17,299 bases of DNA, taken from positions 1-17,299 of the forward strand of contig JAQSDS010000401.1 of NCBI GenBank assembly GCA_029946045.1. Direction: 5' to 3'. Below are positions 1-6,929 of this stretch, piece after piece. The notes beneath the pieces are model-generated. The model did no database searches, was not told where the DNA came from, and was given only the letters and a program-made list of their open reading frames with translations. Every line of letters begins with the position of its first letter. Position 1 is the first letter of the stretch. Source of the DNA: Rhodoferax sp. GTDB lineage: Bacteria; Pseudomonadota; Gammaproteobacteria; Burkholderiales; Burkholderiaceae_C. A program made the position numbers and the translations under genes.

Positions 1-510
1 GTGATTCCCGGCGTGATCCTGGGCATCTCTATCCTGGCCTTTGCCAGCCGCATTGCCAACCTGGCCGACGACCTGTGGGGGCTGGAGCTGGAATTCTTGC
101 GCCCCGGCCTGCCACTGGTGGTGCTGGGCCAGTTTTCCTACATCGTGTCGATCGCTACGCTCACCATCACGGCGCGTCTCAAACGCTTTGACATCACGCT
201 CGAAGACGCCGCCTACAACCTGGGTGCCTCACGCGCAGCGGTGTTGTGGACCGTCACCCTGCCGTACCTGAAACCGGCGTTGATCGGCTCGGCCGCGATC
301 TCGTTCCTGATGAGTTTCGAAAACTTCAACACCACGCTGATGCTGGTGGGCTCGGACGCGCCGCTCACGGTGATGATGTACGGCCGCATGCGCGAAGGCG
401 CGACGCCGGTGCTCAATGCGGTAAGTTTGCTGCTGATGGTGGCTTCGGCGGTGCTGGCGCTCACCATGATGCGGGGGGCGAAGTCGGGTCCGCCCGATAC
501 CGCCAACTGA
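1..510 (+). CDS. ABC transporter inner-membrane permease, PotC/PotI-like, 5'-truncated by window edge
   Basis: This is the C-terminal 169 residues of a binding-protein-dependent transporter permease. It keeps the cytoplasmic EAA loop that contacts the ATPase (about residues 66-90, EDAAYNLGAS followed by LPYLKP). Hydrophobic segments lie on both sides of it, near residues 1-17, 37-56, 94-106 and 137-155. Family members are usually 260-290 residues, so roughly 100 residues and the true start lie upstream of base 1; the GTG at base 1 is probably internal. The residues SFENFNTTLML and the overall layout resemble the second permease of spermidine/putrescine-type (PotC/PotI) importers. The substrate cannot be deduced without the rest of the operon. 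The stop is at 508-510. The following 222 bases contain no gene but hold a regulated-looking promoter for the next gene. Confidence 0.88.
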   Translation: MIPGVILGISILAFASRIANLADDLWGLELEFLRPGLPLVVLGQFSYIVSIATLTITARLKRFDITLEDAAYNLGASRAAVLWTVTLPYLKPALIGSAAISFLMSFENFNTTLMLVGSDAPLTVMMYGRMREGATPVLNAVSLLLMVASAVLALTMMRGAKSGPPDTAN

Positions 511-611
511 CAGGCGATTCGATCCATCGTTGGCGTGCACCATCGCAGAGCATCCTTGGTCTGATGGTCATTCAGCAATGTTGCATGGTATGAGTCTGTC
601 CGGCACCTGCA

Positions 612-644
612 ATTAAGCCCCACTTAAGTATCCATTGGCACAAT
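612..644 (+). promoter_or_regulatory. PmrA/QseB-type direct-repeat promoter upstream of the orphan gene at 733 (site 1)
   Basis: ATTAAG (612-617) and CTTAAG (623-628) form a direct repeat with a 5-base gap, so repeat centres are 11 bases (one helical turn) apart. This spacing is typical of OmpR/PhoB-family regulators and fits the known PmrA half-site pattern. A -10-like CACAAT (639-644) follows 10 bases after the second half-site. Transcription would start near 651, leaving a leader of about 80 bases before the ATG at 733. The same design recurs at 1201 and 4708 in this window. That the regulator is the one encoded at 2686 is inference. Confidence 0.7.
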
Positions 645-732
645 TGCAACTCGGCATTGCAGAAAGTCTTGTCATGTGATGTCCACCCCAGCAGCGCAGC
701 GGACTAGCGCACCTTTGTAAGGATCAAGTGAA

Positions 733-1167
733 ATGAATGCCACCACCAATTTCGATGTGAATGACAACCATCCCCCGCGCCAAAATCCAACAGTACTTAC
801 CGTTCCACAACTTGTCGGACAGGTCTACGAAACAGCACCTGCAGTGGACAAAAGTCACATGCTTGAACTCCTGTTGCGCCCCTTGGGTGTGCTTGCGCTC
901 GTTTCTGTGGCGGATGGTATTTTCGCCAGGATCCGGTTTCGCGCCGGTTGGCCAGATCTGCATGTGCGGCTGGAAGATGCCCAGAACGTGCAAGCCAGCG
1001 ATGTCATCACGCTGGTTGACTATGTTCAGCAAGTCAGTGTTTATGCGGTCGACGGTCTGGCTCAGATGCTCACAGCGTCGCCAACCATGGCAAGCTCGGC
1101 AGCCGCAGGCTTGCTGGTGACGCTATTGATGAAGCGCGCCAAAAACCGCAGCGCAGATGACACATAA
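733..1167 (+). CDS. hypothetical protein, putative member of the local two-component regulon
   Basis: A 144-residue protein I do not recognise. The start is supported by AAGGA at 719-723, nine bases before the ATG. The N-terminal 25 residues are polar and Asn/Pro-rich, with no signal peptide. Moderately hydrophobic stretches occur around residues 46-62 (LLLRPLGVLALVSVADG) and 118-133 (ASSAAAGLLVTLLMKR), the latter ending in basic residues. The protein could therefore be peripheral or weakly membrane-associated; no enzyme motif is visible. Its upstream region carries the same direct-repeat promoter as the pbpG operon and degP, so it is likely co-regulated with periplasmic quality-control genes. 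It stands as a single transcription unit: the next gene has its own promoter 34 bases after the stop. Confidence 0.75.
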   Translation: MNATTNFDVNDNHPPRQNPTVLTVPQLVGQVYETAPAVDKSHMLELLLRPLGVLALVSVADGIFARIRFRAGWPDLHVRLEDAQNVQASDVITLVDYVQQVSVYAVDGLAQMLTASPTMASSAAAGLLVTLLMKRAKNRSADDT

Positions 1168-1200
1168 GCAGCGCCCAGACCAAGGGGCTGGTTCACGGGC

Positions 1201-1234
1201 TTTAAGTTTTACCTAAGTCTCCATAGGCAACAAT
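1201..1234 (+). promoter_or_regulatory. PmrA/QseB-type direct-repeat promoter upstream of the pbpG operon (site 2)
   Basis: TTTAAG (1201-1206) and CCTAAG (1212-1217) form a direct repeat with a 5-base gap. AACAAT (1229-1234) follows 11 bases later as the probable -10. Downstream of the second half-site the bases match site 1 in the pattern TAAGTnTCCATnGGCA, which is more than the half-sites alone would require. Transcription would begin near 1241, about 50 bases before the pbpG ATG. Because the response-regulator and kinase genes lie downstream on the same strand with small gaps, this would be an autoregulatory promoter. Confidence 0.7.
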
Positions 1235-1291
1235 GCCGGGCACGCGATTCGGCACCACATCCGCCTTGAATGCCGCCCTACTGCCCACCCC

Positions 1292-2131
1292 ATGACCATC
1301 ACATTCATCAAGCCATTTGCCCTTGGCGTTATTCTTTTCTATGCAGCAGGTGCTTATGCGCTGCAACTCAGGTCCGAGCATGCCATCGTGGTCAGTAATG
1401 ACACCGGTGCCATTCTGTTGGAAAAAAGTGCCGGGGAGCCGGTGCCGATTGCATCACTGACCAAGTTGATGACCGCCATGGTCGTGCTGGACAGCAAACC
1501 CGACATGAATGAAAAAATAGCCATCGACGGCGCAGATGTGGACCTGCTCAAACATAGCAAATCACACGTGCCTGTCGGAACCTTGTTGCCGCGCAAACAA
1601 GTGCTTCAGCTCGCCTTGATGTCCTCTGACAACCGTGCAGCTGCATCCCTGGCACGCACCTATGCCGGTGGCAATGCCGCTTTTCTTGGGGCGGTCAATG
1701 CAAAAATAAAGAGGCTTGGCATGACACACACGGTGATGAGGGAACCCACCGGTCTGTCGCCTGAAAATACCTCAAGCGCCGCTGATCTGGCAAAAATGGC
1801 CATCGCAGCTGCAGGCTACCCTGACATTGTCCGCATCACCACCAATCCGTCGGACATCATTCAGATGAATGGGCGAAGCGTGGCCTTCCACAACACCAAC
1901 CGTCTGGTGGGATCCAAAGGTTGGGACGTATTTTTGTCAAAAACAGGGTTCACCAACGAAGCCGGTCACTGCCTGATCATGCAAATCAAACAAGCGGGCC
2001 AAAACGCCACCTTGGTGTTGCTCAATGCCAAGGCGACCGCGGCAACGCATGTTGATGCCTTGAACATCCGTCGACTGTTGACCAATCCGGTGCGGGTTCA
2101 GTCATCCATTCCTGTGTCCCGGCTCCAATAA
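1292..2131 (+). CDS. pbpG: D-alanyl-D-alanine endopeptidase / PBP7-8-type serine peptidase
   Basis: A 279-residue periplasmic peptidase of the S11 (PBP5/PBP7) family, which cleaves D-Ala-containing peptidoglycan cross-links. All three penicillin-binding motifs are present: SLTK at 55-58 (nucleophile Ser55, Lys58), SDN at 112-114 and KTG at 217-219. A hydrophobic N-terminal signal (residues about 8-23, ending AYALQ) directs export. There is no large C-terminal PBP5-like domain or amphipathic anchor, and together with the short length this favours PBP7/8 (PbpG) over a DacA/DacC carboxypeptidase. The ATG at 1292 has a poor Shine-Dalgarno, but the signal peptide begins right there. It is the first gene of an apparent operon with the Skp-like gene 13 bases downstream and the two-component system after that, under promoter site 2. 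Confidence 0.88.
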   Translation: MTITFIKPFALGVILFYAAGAYALQLRSEHAIVVSNDTGAILLEKSAGEPVPIASLTKLMTAMVVLDSKPDMNEKIAIDGADVDLLKHSKSHVPVGTLLPRKQVLQLALMSSDNRAAASLARTYAGGNAAFLGAVNAKIKRLGMTHTVMREPTGLSPENTSSAADLAKMAIAAAGYPDIVRITTNPSDIIQMNGRSVAFHNTNRLVGSKGWDVFLSKTGFTNEAGHCLIMQIKQAGQNATLVLLNAKATAATHVDALNIRRLLTNPVRVQSSIPVSRLQ

Positions 2132-2144
2132 GGAACATTGACTC

Positions 2145-2663
2145 GTGACCACTTTTTTACGCCTTTGCTGCACCGGCTCGGTCCTGCTTGGCTTGCTCGC
2201 TGCAACGCCACTTCAGGCACAGGAAATTCACGTCGGATTCGTCAAAACCGAGCGTGTTTTGAAAGAGGCCACTGAAGCCAAAGCAGCACAAGCCAAACTG
2301 GCGCTGGAATTTTCCAAGCGTGAAAAAGACATCGTCAATCGCGAGACGAGCTTGAAGTCGGCCGTGGACAAGTTTCAGCTTGAGGCCGCCACCATGCCGG
2401 AGAGTCAACGTAACGCGCGCCAAAAGCAACTGGTTGACCAGGATCGGGAACTTCTGCTCATGCGTCGCAATTTTCAGGAAGACTTGAGCGCGCGCAAAAA
2501 GGATGAGTTGAGTCAGTTCTTGGCCCATGTCGACAAGGTCATCAAGCGACTGGCGGAAGCCGAAAAATACGACGTTATTTTCCAGAGCGCGGTGTATGTC
2601 AACCCGAAGTACGATATGACCGACACGGTGCTCAAGGCCCTGAACGCTCAGAAAGACAAATAG
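2145..2663 (+). CDS. Skp/OmpH-family periplasmic chaperone
   Basis: A 172-residue exported protein. The signal peptide spans about residues 1-25 (LLGLLAATPLQAQ), with cleavage probably after the AQA. The mature part starts with the family-typical HVGFVKTERVLKEA strand. A long, charged, helix-rich coiled-coil region follows (about 45-135), then a C-terminal FQSAVYVNPKYDMTDTVLKAL segment typical of OmpH/Skp. Skp family proteins hold unfolded outer-membrane proteins in the periplasm. The start is GTG at 2145, supported by AAGGA at 2130-2134 overlapping the pbpG stop. Skp is classically found between bamA and lpxD, so a copy inside a two-component operon is likely a stress-responsive paralogue. 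Only a genome search could show that a second copy exists. Confidence 0.88.
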   Translation: MTTFLRLCCTGSVLLGLLAATPLQAQEIHVGFVKTERVLKEATEAKAAQAKLALEFSKREKDIVNRETSLKSAVDKFQLEAATMPESQRNARQKQLVDQDRELLLMRRNFQEDLSARKKDELSQFLAHVDKVIKRLAEAEKYDVIFQSAVYVNPKYDMTDTVLKALNAQKDK

Positions 2664-2685
2664 TATGTATTGAAAGGTGACGACC

Positions 2686-3351
2686 ATGCGTCTGCTGCTG
2701 GTGGAGGACGACTTGATGATTGGCGAGTCCGTGCTGGATTTGCTGCGCGGAGAAGGCTACGCGGTGGACTGGGTCAAGGACGGAGAAATGGCCGACACCG
2801 CCATTGACTCGCAGAACTACAGTCTGATTCTGCTCGACCTGGGTTTGCCACGCCGTGATGGGCTTGCGGTGTTGCGCCGGTTGCGCGCCCGCAAAGACCG
2901 CACGCCTGTGCTCATCGCCACGGCGCGAGACGCCGTCGCACAGCGCGTTGAGGGCCTGAACATGGGGGCCGACGACTACATCGTCAAACCCTATGAACTC
3001 GATGAACTGCTGGCACGCATCCGGGCCCTGATCCGGCGCGCTTCAGGGCGGGCAGAGCCGGTCTATGAGCACATGGGCGTCAGCATTGACCCAGTCACCC
3101 GGGAAGTGACACTGGAAGACCAGCCGGTGGTGCTGTCGGCGCGTGAATGGTCCATCCTGGAACTGCTGCTGGCTCGCCCGGGCATGGTGCTGTCGCGCAG
3201 GCAGCTTGAAGAGAAGCTGTACAGCTGGAAAGACGATCTCAGCAGCAATGCCGTCGAGGTGTATATCCATGGCCTGCGTAAAAAATTGGGCTCGCATCTC
3301 ATTCAAAATGTGCGCGGTGTGGGTTACATGATCCCCAAAGGTGCTCCGTGA
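2686..3351 (+). CDS. OmpR-family response regulator, QseB/PmrA/TctD-like
   Basis: A 221-residue DNA-binding response regulator. The receiver domain (1-115) has the acidic pair Glu7-Asp8-Asp9 region, phospho-acceptor Asp51 (LILLDLGLP), the switch Thr79 and Lys101 (VKPYE). A winged-helix Trans_reg_C domain (about 125-218) carries the recognition-helix segment SSNAVEVYIHGLRKKLG, closely resembling QseB/PmrA. The ATG at 2686 is chosen because AAAGG ends eight bases before it and the receiver domain begins MRLLLVEDD; an in-frame GTG at 2677 would overlap the ribosome site. The gene follows skp by 22 bases and overlaps the kinase gene by four. The PmrA-like direct repeats at 612, 1201 and 4708 are the obvious candidate targets. 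Exact orthology to qseB or pmrA cannot be settled from sequence alone. Confidence 0.95.
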   Translation: MRLLLVEDDLMIGESVLDLLRGEGYAVDWVKDGEMADTAIDSQNYSLILLDLGLPRRDGLAVLRRLRARKDRTPVLIATARDAVAQRVEGLNMGADDYIVKPYELDELLARIRALIRRASGRAEPVYEHMGVSIDPVTREVTLEDQPVVLSAREWSILELLLARPGMVLSRRQLEEKLYSWKDDLSSNAVEVYIHGLRKKLGSHLIQNVRGVGYMIPKGAP

Positions 3352-4712
3352 ACCTGGCCCTGTCGCATTCACTGCGCGCCCGGCTGATCTGGCTGCTGTT
3401 GGTGGCCATCCTGGTCACGGCCGGCGCGCAAGCCATCATTGCCTACCGCACGGCACTGGCTGAGGCCGATGTCATTTTTGATTATCAGATGGAGCAGATG
3501 GCGCTGTCGCTGCGCCCGGGTCTGCCGGTGGAATCTAAACCGGACCGGCAACTGATGCCCGATGAGGATGAAGAAAACTTTGATTTTGTGATTCAGGTGT
3601 GGACGGCTGACGGTCTGCGTGTTTTTGAGTCAGCGGCACGCGCTGACTTGCCGCAACGTGCGGTACTTGGGTTTTCCACCGTCAAGGCCCGGGGAACCAC
3701 CTATCGTCTGTTTTCCGTGGCATCAGGAACACAAGTGATTCAAGTGGCGCAAGATGTTGCCGCACGCCAGGAAATGGCGAGGACGCTGGCCGTGCGCACG
3801 GTCAGTCCGACGCTGGTGATGGTGCCATTGCTGATGCTGCTTGCGTGGTGGGTGGTGAGTGCTTCACTGGCTCCGGTGTCACGGATACGAGAGCAGGTGG
3901 CAGCGCGTCAGGCCGATGATTTGAGTGAATTGAATGAGCGCGATCTGCCCGATGAAATTCACCCCTTGGTGCATGAACTCAACCTGTTGTTCCACCGCCT
4001 GAGTCAGGCATTTGATGCGCAAAAGAACTTTGTCGCCGATGCGGCCCATGAGCTGCGTTCGCCTTTGGCTGCGCTCAAGCTTCAGTTGCAGGGTTTGCGC
4101 CGGGCCACCGATGATGCAACGCGTGAAGTCGCGATCAACCGACTCCATGCCGGCATTGATCGTGCCACCCGGCTGGTGGAGCAACTGCTGGTGTTGGCGC
4201 GGCAGCAATCCAGCACGGCGCTCGGTACCAAGCCCGTACCCGTTGACTTGCTGGCCCTGGCACGCCTTGCGCTGGCAGATGCTGCCATAGCAGCACCTTT
4301 GCGTCAGATTGACCTGGGACTGGTGCAGGCGGATCCATGTGTCGTCATGGGCCACGAGGAAGCGTTGCGCATTTTGCTTCGCAATCTGCTTGACAACGCC
4401 ATGAAGTATTCGCCGCTCGGTGGCACGGTGAACCTGAGCGTCCAAGTTACTGCGGATCAGGCGCGATTAACCGTTGAAGACAGTGGCCCCGGCATTGCAG
4501 CCGAGGACCGCCAACGTGTTCTGGATCGTTTCTATCGTGTCGCCGGCGCACAGGCTGGTGGCAGCGGCCTCGGTCTGGCCATTGTCAAGACGATTGCAGA
4601 CCTGCACCACGCGACTTTGACCATGGACACGTCCGACAGCCTGGGTGGTTTGCGCGCGACCGTCATTTTCAAAAAGCGCCCTGATGCGCTCGACAGAGAC
4701 GTGGAAATTTAA
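3348..4712 (+). CDS. membrane sensor histidine kinase, QseC/TctE-like
   Basis: A 454-residue kinase partner of the response regulator, with GTG start at 3348 overlapping the regulator stop (GTGA). The first membrane helix is about residues 11-31 and the second about 154-173, enclosing a periplasmic domain of about 120 residues. The membrane-proximal part (AYRTALAEADVIFDYQMEQ) resembles the 2CSK_N domain of QseC/TctE-type kinases. A linker region leads to the H-box FVADAAHELRSPL with phosphorylated His234. The ATPase domain follows: N-box LRNLLDNAMKYSP (344-356), G1 EDSGPGI (377-383) and G2 GSGLGLAIV (405-413). All catalytic motifs are intact. An acidic patch PDEDEENFD lies in the periplasmic domain at 71-79. 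The stop codon overlaps the first half-site of the degP promoter. Confidence 0.95.
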   Translation: MNLALSHSLRARLIWLLLVAILVTAGAQAIIAYRTALAEADVIFDYQMEQMALSLRPGLPVESKPDRQLMPDEDEENFDFVIQVWTADGLRVFESAARADLPQRAVLGFSTVKARGTTYRLFSVASGTQVIQVAQDVAARQEMARTLAVRTVSPTLVMVPLLMLLAWWVVSASLAPVSRIREQVAARQADDLSELNERDLPDEIHPLVHELNLLFHRLSQAFDAQKNFVADAAHELRSPLAALKLQLQGLRRATDDATREVAINRLHAGIDRATRLVEQLLVLARQQSSTALGTKPVPVDLLALARLALADAAIAAPLRQIDLGLVQADPCVVMGHEEALRILLRNLLDNAMKYSPLGGTVNLSVQVTADQARLTVEDSGPGIAAEDRQRVLDRFYRVAGAQAGGSGLGLAIVKTIADLHHATLTMDTSDSLGGLRATVIFKKRPDALDRDVEI

Positions 4713-4740
4713 GTTCCCTCTAAGTTGCGATCCTCACAAT
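4708..4740 (+). promoter_or_regulatory. PmrA/QseB-type direct-repeat promoter upstream of degP (site 3), overlapping the kinase stop codon
   Basis: TTTAAG (4708-4713) and TCTAAG (4719-4724) form a direct repeat with a 5-base gap, followed after 10 bases by CACAAT (4735-4740) as the likely -10. The first half-site contains most of the kinase stop codon (4710-4712). The predicted transcription start near 4747 gives a leader of about 33 bases to the degP ATG. The architecture is identical to site 1 and one base shorter in spacing than site 2. Confidence 0.68.
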
Positions 4741-4779
4741 GATGTTGTGGTCTTCATCAACATCTTGAAAGGATTTTTC

Positions 4780-6288
4780 ATGAGCACCCCGTCATTCACA
4801 CCGCGTCAGATCATCGCTACCCTCGTGGCTACCGGCATCATGGGTGCGGCAGGCTTTGGGGTCCTGAGTCTGTCGCACGCCCAGGCGGCCAGAGCCAACC
4901 TGCCCCAGGCAGCGCCCGCGCCCATGGCTTCTGCGGTGGTGCTACCTGACTTTTCGCAGATAACGGCGCGCAACGGTGGCGCAGTGGTCAACATCAGTGT
5001 GACCGGGATGGTCAAAACTTCAGGAGATAGCGGTGACGGAGCATCGTCCCGGCACCAGCGCATGCCAGGCATTCCGGGCATCGATCCAAACGACCCATTT
5101 TTCGAACTTTTCAAACATTTTCAAGGGCCCGATGCCGACCTTCCTGGCCCGTCACACATGCCCATGCGTGGGCAGGGCTCGGGCTTCATCATCAGCGCAG
5201 ATGGCATCATTCTGACCAACGCCCACGTGGTTGCCGATGCCAAAGAGGTTATGGTCAAGCTCACCGATCGTCGCGAGTTTCAGGCGAAGGTGATTGGCTC
5301 GGATGCCAAGACCGATGTGGCCGTGCTAAAGATTGATGCGAACCACCTTCCTACCGTGCCATTGGGCAACACGCGCGACCTGAAAGTCGGCGAATGGGTG
5401 CTTGCCATCGGCTCACCTTTTGGCTTCGAGAACAGTGTCACCGCAGGCGTTGTCAGTGCCAAGGGCCGTTCTCTGCCGGACGACAGCTTTGTGCCGTTTA
5501 TCCAGACGGATGTGGCGGTCAACCCGGGTAACTCGGGTGGCCCGCTGTTCAACACCCGTGGCGAAGTGGTGGGTATCAACTCGCAAATTTACAGCCGCTC
5601 AGGTGGTTACCAGGGTTTGTCGTTCGCCATTCCTATTGAATTGGCCACCCGGGTCAAGGACCAGATTGTTGCCACCGGTCATGCCAGTCACGCGCGCCTG
5701 GGTGTCGCTATCCAGGAGGTCAACCAAACCTTGGCCGACTCTTTCCATCTTGACAAGCCTGAGGGCGCCCTGGTGTCCAGCATTGACAAGAACGGCCCGG
5801 CTGACATGGCAGGGCTCAAAAGCGGTGACGTGATTCTGAAGGTCAATGGCCAACCGATTGTGGCCTCGGCCGACCTGCCGGCCCTGATGGGTGCAGCAAC
5901 ACCAGGTGACAAGGTCAATCTTGAAGTCTGGCGTCAAGGTAAACGCGAGGTCTTCACCGCCAGGTTGGGTGATGCCAGTGCCAAAGCAGAAAAACTGGCC
6001 AACACTGAAAACAGCGTTGGCCAAGGCAAACTGGGCCTGGCACTGCGTTCGTTGCAACCGCAAGAGAAGCGTGAAGCGGGTGTAACACAGGGATTGCTGG
6101 TGGAGGAAGCTGCTGGCCCCGCGGCTGCGGCCGGCGTGCAGCCGGGCGATCTGCTGGTCGCCGTGAACGGCACACCCATTGACAGCGTTGACCAGGTTCG
6201 CATCATGCTGGCCAAGGCTACCAAGTCTGTTGCACTGCTGATTCAGCGAGACGGCAACAAGATCTTCGTACCGGTTCGCGTCGGTTAG
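4780..6288 (+). CDS. degP: DegP/MucD-family (Do) periplasmic serine endoprotease
   Basis: A 502-residue HtrA protease that degrades or chaperones misfolded envelope proteins. The signal peptide spans about 1-36 (HAQA). A flexible linker with Gly/Ser/Pro and a DPNDPFFELFKHF segment (about 102-114) precedes the trypsin-like domain. The triad is His149 (TNAHVV), Asp179 (KTDVAVLKI) and Ser252 (GNSGGPL). Two PDZ domains follow, about 300-390 and 415-495. The ATG at 4780 is chosen because GAAAGGA (4767-4773) sits just upstream and the signal peptide begins there; the in-frame extension back to 4645 runs into the kinase gene. It is transcribed from its own direct-repeat promoter right behind the kinase gene, placing it in the same probable stress response. 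MucD is an alternative name for the same family. Confidence 0.95.
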   Translation: MSTPSFTPRQIIATLVATGIMGAAGFGVLSLSHAQAARANLPQAAPAPMASAVVLPDFSQITARNGGAVVNISVTGMVKTSGDSGDGASSRHQRMPGIPGIDPNDPFFELFKHFQGPDADLPGPSHMPMRGQGSGFIISADGIILTNAHVVADAKEVMVKLTDRREFQAKVIGSDAKTDVAVLKIDANHLPTVPLGNTRDLKVGEWVLAIGSPFGFENSVTAGVVSAKGRSLPDDSFVPFIQTDVAVNPGNSGGPLFNTRGEVVGINSQIYSRSGGYQGLSFAIPIELATRVKDQIVATGHASHARLGVAIQEVNQTLADSFHLDKPEGALVSSIDKNGPADMAGLKSGDVILKVNGQPIVASADLPALMGAATPGDKVNLEVWRQGKREVFTARLGDASAKAEKLANTENSVGQGKLGLALRSLQPQEKREAGVTQGLLVEEAAGPAAAAGVQPGDLLVAVNGTPIDSVDQVRIMLAKATKSVALLIQRDGNKIFVPVRVG

Positions 6289-6372
6289 CCAGAGGGTCTT
6301 TCGGCACCCTGTTCATCGCGACGAATCAGTCGCTTGCGAGGCTTTGCCCAGGTCGCTACTGGCAATGTAACA

Positions 6373-6918
6373 ATGAAGTACATGAGCAAATTTTTTAGCA
6401 ACCTGCTGTTCACAAGGCCTTGGTGGATTCTTGGTCTGTCACTTGTGCTGGTTTCAAATGTGGTGTTGGCTGAACCTGCCATCAATGAAGACTTGCTGGG
6501 GATGTCAGAGCCAGCTTTGAGGGAAGCATTTGTCGCTGCGCACAAAGTGGCGAAACCACAGCGCGGCCCTCGCGGTGAACGCGGACTATGGCAATTGCCG
6601 AATTCCAACTTGGAAGGAATAAATTTTGAGACGATTTTCTATTTCAAACAAGGCGCATTAGGGCGAATCGAACAGCGCTGGGCTTCCCTGGACAACGGCT
6701 GTGATGCGAATGACGCCGCAGTGCTTTCGAATTTGAATGTCAAATATGGCGCTGCGGTCAGTTCAAATGGCGTCGATAACGCTGGAGATCAAAACCAATT
6801 TTCTGCCTGGACAATGGAAAAATTCCAGGTGATGGCCTACAACATCCACCATCAGGAACTTTGTGAGATACGGATTGCGTTCAAGCCGAATCAACAAATG
6901 GATGCGTCGCAGTTGTAA
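6373..6918 (+). CDS. exported hypothetical protein
   Basis: About 181 residues if the ATG at 6373 is used, or 178 from the ATG at 6382. No clear Shine-Dalgarno distinguishes them; a TTG at 6334 is in frame but less likely. The N-terminus has a basic stretch, then a hydrophobic core (WWILGLSLVLVSNVVLA) with a plausible signal-peptidase site after VLA, so the mature protein is probably periplasmic. The mature part has two cysteines (NGC and ELC) that could pair, and no motif I recognise. Part of the gene is AT-rich compared with its neighbours (bases 6601-6660 contain about 19 G or C of 60), which may indicate acquisition by transfer or low expression. It lacks the direct-repeat promoter seen upstream of degP. 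It converges on the next gene with only 11 bases between the stops. Confidence 0.65.
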   Translation: MKYMSKFFSNLLFTRPWWILGLSLVLVSNVVLAEPAINEDLLGMSEPALREAFVAAHKVAKPQRGPRGERGLWQLPNSNLEGINFETIFYFKQGALGRIEQRWASLDNGCDANDAAVLSNLNVKYGAAVSSNGVDNAGDQNQFSAWTMEKFQVMAYNIHHQELCEIRIAFKPNQQMDASQL

Positions 6919-6929
6919 CTTGTTTTACC

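Noticed and set aside
4645..4779. A longer N-terminus for the DegP protein
   Set aside because: It overlaps the kinase gene and the degP promoter. The ATG at 4780 has a strong ribosome site and begins a signal peptide.
6293..6310. A possible terminator hairpin after degP (AGGGT and ACCCT arms)
   Set aside because: The stem is only five bases with an eight-base loop and no T run, so it is too weak to call.
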